Positions 58,001 through 64,000 of a stretch of 64,000 nucleotides of DNA are shown one piece after another. The first letter of the stretch is position 1; the number at the start of each line of letters is the position of its first letter. The notes beneath the pieces are model-generated. The model worked only from the letters and a program-made list of their open reading frames with translations, had not been told where the DNA came from and did not search any database. The translations under genes and the position numbers were made by a program. Origin of the DNA: Dendrophyllia cribrosa (Eukaryota; Cnidaria; Anthozoa; Scleractinia; Dendrophylliidae); assembly GCA_024195265.1 (NCBI GenBank), contig JAJLRJ010000001.1:55467702-55531701 (forward strand), given 5' to 3'.

Positions 58001-60908
58001 ATTTAAGTTACTTTCGTCGCTTTAGTAACAAGTAAACAGTATGCGTAGTGAACAAAACTAATACAAGTCAGAGCAACCATTCCAAACTTCTATTTAAAAA
58101 AATCATAAGGGGCCAACCATTTAGCTCTCAAATATGATTTTTACAAGGATACTTCACTGTTAGAAAGAACCGATCTTCCGAAAATTGTTCTTTCATCCAT
58201 TGTTTGCTCCCTGGCAGAGCACATGGCTTATTTGTATCATAATGTTGCCACCAAAATGGCGGCTATCGTGAATAAGGCCTATTTCTTTGCATCCAGGAAT
58301 TCTCTATGTTCTGATCAATGTACGCTGGCTAATGAAAAATTATGCGCAGTAAGTGATGCGCAATGCAAAACAAAAGAATCACCAAAAAAAAAATGATTTT
58401 TACTTACTTTTTTTGCAAAAGTTGGCGCCGTTTAATGTCTTTGGAACGTATCCTGATGGGCAGTGAGAAAAGCAGAAGTCTTGTCGCCCAGCGGACAGCT
58501 TGTACCTATCATACTTGCATTTGATGCACTTCATCAAAGGGTTCCACTTGGGACATAACGCACAGTCCATCACCTTACACGCTACAATGCAATCAAAATC
58601 ATTTAACGTTATTTCGTATAGACTAGAGTGACTACTGAAATAGTCATCAACCCTTTCACTCGACTCCCAGAGTCAATTATGGACACATGTAGTATCATGG
58701 GTGCCAGTATCTCAGATGATATAACGGTGGACGTAACCTTAAATGGTATGTTCTGAACGGGACCTTGGATGGTACTTACACTTTACACATTTCTTGCCAT
58801 CCATAGGATTCACCTTTGTCCGATATCCTTTTGGGCATCTCCGAATGCAGCGTGCTTTGAAAAGCGCATATCCACGTTCACAAACGGAACACGAACCAGT
58901 TTCACATTCCTTGCAATTTGGAGTACATGCTAAAAAAAAAGTGAAAGAAAAAGTGTAATTAACTGAATAAGTTTTCAAAACAATTTGTCAGAGACCAAGT
59001 GAACTGTTCTTATGATGACGTTCATGCGTTGGTAACATAATTATTGAAAAGTCCGTAAGGTATACCTGGGGGTATACAACAGGCTGTTCAACTCGTGCAC
59101 CTCTATAATGTTCAGATTGACAGGGCAGCGACGAATCCTTCCATCCTGTTTTTTCTTGAATGGTTAGCTGCAGTTCAGCTTTCTTAATTTCTTAAATCGC
59201 TTTACGGTGCTTAAAACGTCACAAAGTCTCCATGATTTTCCAGCGAAGATTGCCCAAATCTTCTACCAAATGTAGTCGCGTAGGAAAAGCCATTAATTTG
59301 GGTGCGAACTCTCGAGGGACATCTTTCGCACGTGACCATCGCGCGCGCATCCTCGAGCTCGTACGCAAATTGTACAAGCTTTGCTGCCTCCATTTGCCGT
59401 ATTTGACTGATCAGCTCTTTCACGAGAAACGGATTCTTTACGGCGCAAACGCACAGCTCTAATCTTTTGTTTTGGCGTGAACGGAGGAAAACGAAGGGAT
59501 TGGGATCTTTGATGATATGGTGTGGACGGGATTTAAGATGACTGCTATATGTGAATTGGATCTTATTAAAATGGTGCCGTGCGAGGACAGGATCCTAGGT
59601 GGTATGGTACGGACGAGATCTTAGATGGTATTTGTGGACGGGATCTTGGATATTATGATGTAGATGGGATTTCAGATGGTATGATATAGAAGGAGTCTTA
59701 GATGGTATGCGTCGACGAGATATTAGATTGTATGTGTGGACGGATCTTTGATGGTATATATGGTGCCGGTGTAGATAAAATGTTAGATTGTATGCGTGTG
59801 TGAGATCTTAGATGGTTTGGTGTGCACGTGATCTTAGATGGTATGTAATGGCGGGCTCTTGGATGGTATGAGTGGATGGAATCTTCGATTGTATGGCGTG
59901 CCTTGATGAGATGGTATGGTGTAGACGGGTTCTTAGATGGCATGATGTGCACTTGGTTTTAGATGGTATGTGCGGAAGATATCTTGGTGGAATCGTCGAC
60001 GGTATGTGTACGTGATCTTAGATGGTAAGGTGTGGATGGGATCTGGAATAGTATAATGTGTCATGAGTGCCAGCATCTCAGATGATATAATGCAGACGTG
60101 ATCTGGAAACGAGATCTTGGCCCGAGGGAGGTACTTGTCTTGACCAATATTTGGGTATAGGGGTGCCGCTGAGGGTCTGAGACCCTGATCCTGTTTAGGA
60201 CAAAAATAAACGAAAAAACCTACCCTGTGTAGGACAACACCCTCTATTTTAGGACCCTGTCTAGGACACGGCTCGAGCGTGGTTATTGATCTGAGCTTTA
60301 AAAAATGGTAGACGGATCCTTTGAAAAGAAAACGACTTCGCCTTCGTATGAATATACCAATCACAACAAGGTAAGTCGCCACAAGCGCGAAAGTAACTGG
60401 AATCATACCTTGTTTAGGACAGATTCAGACCCTGTTTAGGACAGACTCACGTTAAATTATATACCCTGTTCAGGACAAAAATGCCAAAAACCATACCCTG
60501 TCCAGCGGCACGTCCCCGTATAGGTCATATAAGGGAGTACACCCCCCGGGGATCTTGGGTGGTACTTACACTTTACACATTTCTTGCCATCCATAGGATT
60601 CACCTTTGTCTGATATCCTTTTGGGCATCTTCGAATGCAGCGTGCTTTGAAAAGCGCATATCCACGTTCACAAACGGAACACGAACCAGTTTTACAGTCC
60701 TTGCAATTTGGGGTGCATGCTGAAAAAAAAATTGGAAGAAAGCATGTCACCAGCCCAATGAAATTTCAAAACGATTTGTCAGAGATCAAGTGTCTCTTCA
60801 CGTAATGAGGTACACATGTGGACATAAGTAACAAAGTACACAAAAAGGCCGTTTACTGCAAATGAAACTTTCCGTTTGATCGTTGTCAACCCGTCATGCC
60901 TCATGCTG

Positions 60909-60943
<35 letters not shown>

Positions 60944-61107
60944 GTTGGGGTCAAACTACCAGAGGAAGAACTCGGGATTCCCGAGATTGCGGGAAGCGGA
61001 AGAAATAATAATAATAATATTGCGTCAAACATTTTGCAATTAAAATAATTAGAAAAAGGCGGAAATCACCAAGGAAGGGGAGGGAGGGAGGGAGGGGGGT
61101 ATTAGAA

Positions 61108-61154
<47 letters not shown>

Positions 61155-63977
61155 TTTATTCAAGTGTCAATAAAAAAATACTAGCAGTGAAAACCACTAA
61201 TTGGAGACACTATCTAAAATTCTAAAATATCAATAATAATAATAATAATAATTTAGGTATTTATATTGCGCAGGCTACATGGATATATGATCGCCTGCGC
61301 ATTACAATATGTTAAAAATTAAAACATCTAAAAATTTACAACAGGTTAAAAATGATAAAAGGTTAAAAATGATAAAAGGCCTCCGTAAACAAATGTGTTT
61401 TTAAAAACAGCTTAAAATGTTCCAATGTCCTACTCTTCCTGATGTTTATGGGTAAATTGTTCCACAATTTTACAAAGTTCGGAAATGCCTGTCTCCTCCC
61501 AACATGGACGCAATACACAAAATGCCAGTCACTTATAATGAGACCCCTTCCCGGAAATAAATCCATCAAACCTCCTTTAAATGAACATAAGCCCAAAATC
61601 ATTTGCTAGTCCTTCACACCCAAGAAAGAAAGCACGAAAGATTGATATTATTCAGTCTTTTACTATATATTTTAACCCGACCATTCAGTTAAAACGATCA
61701 CATTTTTATGGCCCAACGTGATTTCCACTGTATTTCCCTTCCAGGTGAGGTCTGGCGAAATCCAGGCATGCACGCAGACATCTACTATTTCATTTGTGAA
61801 GCAAAATAAATAGCAGATGTCTGCGCTCAGGCTAGGGAAATTCTCTAACATTGTTTTTTTTTTCAGTCTTTGTTTTAACAAACCTCGGACGCACGTTCCT
61901 CTGACGTTCTTATGTGTCGAAGAACATTCACGTACACAGACAAAACCAAGAGGCGCTTGTACTCTCAGGAAACCGCGGTCACACTCGTTACATGTGGGCG
62001 GACCAAAACAATTCGACTTCTTGCAATTATGGATGACACTGAAGCACTCTGAAAAAGACAAAGTGAAATAAAACGGTATTGCCAAACTGTCCCAAGCTAG
62101 TGTGCGTTAAGCGCGGTACTACACAAGTGATACAAACAGGACATCAGAGGATTAACCCAGCCTCGTTCCCAGGGTCTTACCCTTCCCGTCCTTTCTCGCT
62201 CCAGGGGACGGAAAGGAGAAGACCCTGGGAACGAGGATGAGGATTAACCCTGTGGTAAATTTTAGTACTGAGAACAATCCATCGATTTCCTACTGAGCGT
62301 GAGCCCTAGCACAGGTAGAGGGGGGGGGGGGGGGGGGGGGGGGGTACTTCCTAGTAATGGGCTAATGGGGATGAATTCAAGACTTTAAATACGGCAAGAC
62401 CACAGCGACAAAACGTTAATAGGAGCCGGATCTGTTGTAGACCTGGATCAGTAAAAAACTTCAAATGACAAAATATAGACGGCAAGACTGATCCTAACGG
62501 CAAGAAGAAAACGATAAGAAACAGAAAAAGATATATATATATATATATATATAATAATAATAATGGGGATGTGCCGCTGGATGGGGTCGCATTTTCACGA
62601 CTGGATTGACTATAATGGGGTTGCATTTTCAATAGAGTTACTAGAATGGGGTTGCAAAGTGTCCGGATTTTTTGGGGTAATAAAATTCTGGCAAGTATTT
62701 TTTGGGTAGTTTTAGATCATGAGATATCGTGGCTAGAACTTTTTTTACGGTTTACTTTTTTGCGACTAAGGCTTTAAATATTTCAGTTGATACGCCTAAC
62801 GACTAAAATTTGGCTGGCTAAAGTTTTACGGCTAACGGTTAACGCTATTGAGACCCTCCATTGAGACCTCCGGATACAGCTCACTTGGGTTTTAGTTGGA
62901 GTTTTTTTAAAACACAACTAAGGAGTTGTTTAGCTTCCTTCATACCAGATTTCAGTCGTGCTAGATGGCTAAACAGAAAGTGACTAAGTTGGGATTGCGA
63001 AATTTACATTTACTCAAAAGTGACTAAGATGGGGTCTATAATTGGCCACAAAATAGACTATAATGGGGTAGGGGCTCTGAGAGGCCAGCAGCACATACCC
63101 AGCAAAAGTTGACCCAAACACCCTCCCCCCCCCCCCCCCCCCCCTGGGAGTAGTAGATAGTAAGGACTATCTCAGCACTAAGAATTCTCCGATTTCCTGT
63201 TTGTATCACTTGCGCTGCGTTGCTCAACATTGATTGTACCCTTATCAGAAATTAAGCTTCGGTAAATTAAAGATAAAACTGGGTACCTCCGAAATAGTAG
63301 TCTTGATTAAAGGCAAGGCAAGATTATCTGTAGTTGATGACTGACCGTAATACTACTTGAGAAATTAGCCTAAACTCTAGATTTTTCCTTAGAGTCAGAT
63401 GACGTTTATCATCTAGCCTGCGCGCAAACGTTTCTTATTGCTTCACGCGGAAAATACCATCTGTTTTATTTTTGTCTTGTAGTGTTGTGCTTTCAGTACA
63501 AAACTGTATTGGATGTTTTTGTTCTTTGTAATATAAATATTATAAGACACTAGTCAAGATCTAGAGAACGCCTTTTTTGTTTAGCAAAGTGATGAAGTCA
63601 GAATCCTGCCCAAGTTTCTGCTTGCAGTTGTAGTCTCGATGTAGTGACGTCATAGAAAATCTTGGTTCGTGAGCGAGATCAATGTGGCGGATAAGTGAGG
63701 CACAAAATTATCTTTTTGATCGAGTGTAAAATAACAAGAGAGAACCAAGGTGTTCCTCTTTTAGCTACTTGACGTCTTGCAGATACTTCGAAAAATATTT
63801 TAACGATTTTGGATTTTCTCATCGATGGATATGATTAAACGTACCCTATAATGAAGCAGACACGATTTAACTTTTTTACTTACTGTTTCGTTTCCTGTGT
63901 CCATGTCTTATTCGTCGTTGAGCGCAAACAGCGAAAACAAGGGCAAGTAAACCGATGAGCATTAAAATCTTCTTCAT
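51834..63977 (-). CDS. Secreted cysteine-rich protein: furin/R-spondin-like modules and a Thr/Glu/Pro tail
   Basis: Six exons join in one frame (94, 165, 150, 150, 174 and 260 bp, all introns phase 1) to give about 330 residues with a stop. Residues 1-19 form a signal peptide; 20-31 are very basic with an RKR convertase-like site. Residues 32-86, 87-136, 137-186 and 187-244 are four cysteine-rich modules with the spacing and CPxGY turns of furin-like repeats (as in R-spondins and PCSK5). Residues 245-330 are rich in Thr, Glu and Pro, a likely O-glycosylated acidic tail ending DEDLWP. There is no TSP1 domain, kinase or transmembrane helix, so it is neither an R-spondin nor a receptor. Function unknown; extracellular matrix or growth-factor-binding roles are possible. 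Further exons in the 6.3-kb last intron cannot be excluded. Confidence 0.78.
52190..52455 (+). repeat. Two direct copies of a ~120-bp repeat (third at 6640-6780)
   Basis: Shared words CGTTTTGCTCCAC, CCCATGGGTA and GCAGGTGACCATTA occur at 52190-52310, 52310-52455 and again at 6640-6780. Origin unknown. Confidence 0.65.
52584..52764. mobile_element. 180-bp palindromic MITE
   Basis: Ends CCTTATTCATAAATGGCGGC and inverse. Nearly the full length is self-complementary (ATTCTTTTATATTCATG and inverse). Confidence 0.8.
53371..54106 (-). pseudogene. Inverted partner copy of the Penelope ORF (C-terminal half)
   Basis: Minus-strand frame of more than 223 residues identical to the C-terminal half of the plus-strand copy, including the GIY-YIG domain. 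It lacks all RT catalytic motifs. Near-identity of the two arms indicates a recent insertion. Confidence 0.9.
54112..55458 (+). CDS. Penelope-like reverse transcriptase with GIY-YIG endonuclease (5'-truncated)
   Basis: About 445 codons open from the palindrome centre to a stop at 55458. RT motifs in order: SFDVESLFTNIPLEECID (motif A), GVAMGSPLAPVLANLFM (motif B), YRRYVDDTFCLF (motif C, YVDD). A GIY-YIG endonuclease follows: VYKFVCAGCNACYVGETTRH then STRVREHL. The N-terminal fingers are missing, and no convincing ATG begins the frame, so this is a fragment rather than a complete gene. It would copy its RNA at a nick made by the endonuclease. Confidence 0.92.
   Translation, partial: NYNLAKYLCNLLSPHIPTEHCATDTFTFVQDIQSLSMFGKFMVSFDVESLFTNIPLEECIDLAVNYISEGNPDLKLSKLDLRSLLTVATAQTHFLFNGSFYDQIDGVAMGSPLAPVLANLFMGHHEKLWLDNFQGSEILFYRRYVDDTFCLFHSEHDAIMFFDYINSRHPNIRFTMEKEAQHKLPFLDVLIDNNDPNSFLTRVYRKKTFTGLLTNYFSFTSYSYKVGLIRTLVDRAYKINNTWLGLHEDITKLMEILKKNLFPAHLIERVVNRYITGTLSNHCPRDSLPTSPTFYFKLPYTGHFSVVTQKKIRHFIKRYCNDLDIKLVFSSFKIGNMFSVKDPVPDGFRSRVVYKFVCAGCNACYVGETTRHFSTRVREHLVNDRTSHIFKHLLNSEHCRTLCSQDCFHILDHASTSFQLKIKEAFHIHREKPSLNQQLYHVNLKLSL
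55562..55592 (+). ncRNA. Possible hammerhead-ribozyme core in the Penelope 3' region
   Basis: CTGAAGA, then a GACAG/CTGTC stem, then GAAAC and an ACATGT short palindrome. This matches the order CUGANGA - stem II - GAAA of hammerhead ribozymes, which Penelope-like elements are known to carry. One unpaired base next to stem II departs from the ideal. An inverted copy lies at about 53238-53268. Confidence 0.4.
55655..56396 (-). pseudogene. LINE ORF2 C-terminus with zinc-knuckle (zf-RVT)
   Basis: Continues the same protein in a shifted frame (RARNITASDYFLLMGIYTA) and ends with CTFCHDHEEPLEHLFFYC, the zf-RVT zinc-binding motif found at the end of plant and Tx1-type LINE proteins. A single-base change in the T8 run would explain the break. 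Confidence 0.82.
56397..57295 (-). pseudogene. LINE reverse transcriptase, C-terminal part
   Basis: Begins at LVIAFADDLTNFL (catalytic motif C), then LEQNKDKTEAYW, IKILGIYV, NLTLIGKVQIVKTFAIPKFM and FNFVWRGK, the thumb and post-RT blocks of L1/Tx1-type LINEs. The frame stops at 56397 within an 8-T homopolymer; the next segment continues in another frame. Confidence 0.85.
57296..57640 (+). mobile_element. Second Penelope-like 3' end with hammerhead-like motif
   Basis: The last codons of a GIY-YIG ORF (RKNLEQKIIFQIGTLKPHGI then NERFSFN and stop at 57432) are followed by a 3' region with CCGACGAAGGGCTAGCGCTC-GAAACGTC at 57529-57557. That is the CUGANGA/stem II/GAAAC layout with one core change. 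Confidence 0.65.
57641..58400. other. Intron with a weak tRNA-like stretch
   Basis: GTGGTCTAGTGGTAAAGG and CCGGGTTCGATTCTAG at 57680-57737 look like pol III A and B boxes, but stems do not close, so it is at best a SINE head. Nothing else recognised. Confidence 0.4.
58408..58581 (-). CDS. Cys-rich gene exon 5: cysteine module 4
   Basis: 174 bp, phase 1-1, acceptor GCATTGTAG, donor GTAAGT. Reads CKVMDCALCPKWNPLMKCIK and then DFCFSHCPSGYVPKTLNG, a more diverged furin-like module. Confidence 0.82.
58660..58975. repeat. Exon-flanking duplicated segment (partner at 60030-60790)
   Basis: Shares TGCCAGTATCTCAGATGATA, GGTACTTACACTTTACACAT and the whole 150-bp exon with the partner segment. Confidence 0.75.
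58780..58929 (-). CDS. Cys-rich gene exon 4: cysteine module 3 (duplicate of exon 3)
   Basis: 150 bp with the same splice sites as exon 3. Only three residues differ (CKECETGS in place of CKDCKTGS, and YRTK in place of YQTK). Flanking intron sequence is also similar, so the whole segment was duplicated. Confidence 0.88.
59500..60110. repeat. Degenerate minisatellite (GGGATCTTAGATGGTATG words)
   Basis: Some 20 imperfect repeats of roughly 25-35 bp around ATCTTAGATGGTATGGTGTG with GGACGGGATCTT, in the intron between the duplicated cysteine-module exons. Single words also flank both exons, so the array may have grown from exon-flanking sequence. Confidence 0.8.
60120..60560 (+). repeat. Dispersed repeat, diverged copy C
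   Basis: Tandem words CCCTGTTTAGGACA and CCTGTGTAGGACA, bounded by GGGGTGCCGCTGAGGG and CAGCGGCACGTCCCC, then GGGAGTACACCCCCC. Same general architecture as copies A and B. Confidence 0.65.
60570..60719 (-). CDS. Cys-rich gene exon 3: cysteine module 2
   Basis: 150 bp, phase 1-1, donor GTAAGT. Reads CTPNCKDCKTGSCSVCERGY then CIRRCPKGYQTK and KKCVKC across the junction. It is almost identical to exon 4, 1790 bp away. Confidence 0.88.
60912..60942 (+). repeat. Poly-G tract, 31 bp
   Basis: Longest uninterrupted poly-G run in the window; in an intron of the cysteine-rich gene. Confidence 0.9.
61105..61255 (-). repeat. (ATT)n microsatellites and LINE 3' tails
   Basis: Two trinucleotide tails (61105-61152 and 61229-61252), each preceded on the minus strand by different 3' UTR-like sequence, suggesting two LINE copies inserted next to each other. 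Confidence 0.75.
61363..61602 (-). pseudogene. LINE ORF2 C-terminal fragment (L2/CR1-like)
   Basis: Reads FPNFVKLWNNLPINIRKSRT then LEHFKLFLKTHLFTEAF, the typical C-terminal end of CR1/L2-group LINE proteins. It is followed by a short 3' UTR ending in an (ATT)n tail at about 61225-61255. Confidence 0.75.
61884..62048 (-). CDS. Cys-rich gene exon 2: cysteine module 1
   Basis: 165 bp, phase 1-1, acceptor GTCTTTTTCAG, donor GTTTGT. It has nine cysteines in the order CFSVIHNC, KKSNCFGPPTCNEC, then FVCVREC and GTCV, a furin-like repeat variant that is longer than the other modules. Confidence 0.85.
62161..62236. repeat. Hairpin CCTCGTTCCCAGGGTCTT
   Basis: 76-bp inverted repeat with 18-bp perfect ends and partial inner pairing (CCTTCCCGTCC against GGACGGAAAGG). 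A tiny foldback element. Confidence 0.8.
62240..63880. other. First intron of the Cys-rich gene
   Basis: Contains two poly-G/C tracts, an (AT)n(AAT)n microsatellite at about 62528-62563 and words (GGGGATGTGCCGCTGGATGG, TAATGGGGTTGC) related to the dispersed repeat family. No exon recognised. Confidence 0.5.
63884..63977 (-). CDS. Cys-rich gene exon 1: signal peptide and basic stretch
   Basis: ATG at 63977 opens MKKILMLIGLLALVFAVCAQ, a textbook signal peptide, followed by RRIRHGHRKRN and the donor GTAAGT. The RKR site may be cleaved by a furin-like convertase. Confidence 0.85.
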
Positions 63978-64000
63978 CGCGAAACGGAAGATTTCAGACT

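Overview
The window looks like AT-rich nuclear DNA of an anthozoan cnidarian, most likely a stony coral. This is inferred from multi-exon animal genes with GT-AG introns, a cnidarian-type mix of repeats (Penelope-like elements, LINE 3' tails, TTAA and TA MITEs, tRNA-derived SINEs) and animal-only domain architectures. The species cannot be named from sequence alone. Nothing prokaryotic or viral was recognised.

Two host genes are supported, both on the minus strand. (1) 35155 to 6979 is a DCC/neogenin-type netrin and RGM receptor. It has a signal peptide, four Ig domains each on its own exon, six fibronectin III domains, one transmembrane helix and part of a cytoplasmic tail with a neogenin-like conserved motif. 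I traced 18 exons that join in one open frame (about 1206 codons). The last cytoplasmic exons were not found and probably lie in the first 7 kb or beyond the window edge. (2) 63977 to 51834 is a secreted cysteine-rich protein of about 330 residues. It has a signal peptide, a basic stretch, four furin/R-spondin-like cysteine modules (two from a recent exon duplication) and a Thr/Glu/Pro-rich tail. I do not recognise a named orthologue.

Between them lies the most unusual object: an 11,256-bp DNA transposon (38872-50127) with a perfect 8-bp target duplication and very long terminal inverted repeats made of an 8-bp-based satellite plus about 630 bp of unique arm. Its minus-strand gene combines a DDE-transposase-like segment, an OTU cysteine-protease domain and a CXC cysteine-rich domain. 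The OTU domain is split by a 552-bp TA-flanked element that carries only a helix-turn-helix reading frame. A second inverted copy of that element sits in the transposon's intron. The pre-insertion sequence is recognisable because another copy of the target repeat lies at about 37.0 kb.

The rest is intronic and intergenic DNA packed with mobile elements: five TTAA-flanked MITEs, a 168-bp CAGGG-ended MITE, a 2.6-kb long-TIR element with a 10-bp duplication, a 1.49-kb CAC...GTG element with a 3-bp duplication, a 1.24-kb element with a 5-bp duplication, a Penelope-like element with an inverted partner copy nested in a 5'-truncated LINE, further Penelope and LINE fragments, three copies of one tRNA-derived SINE, and many long poly-G tracts.
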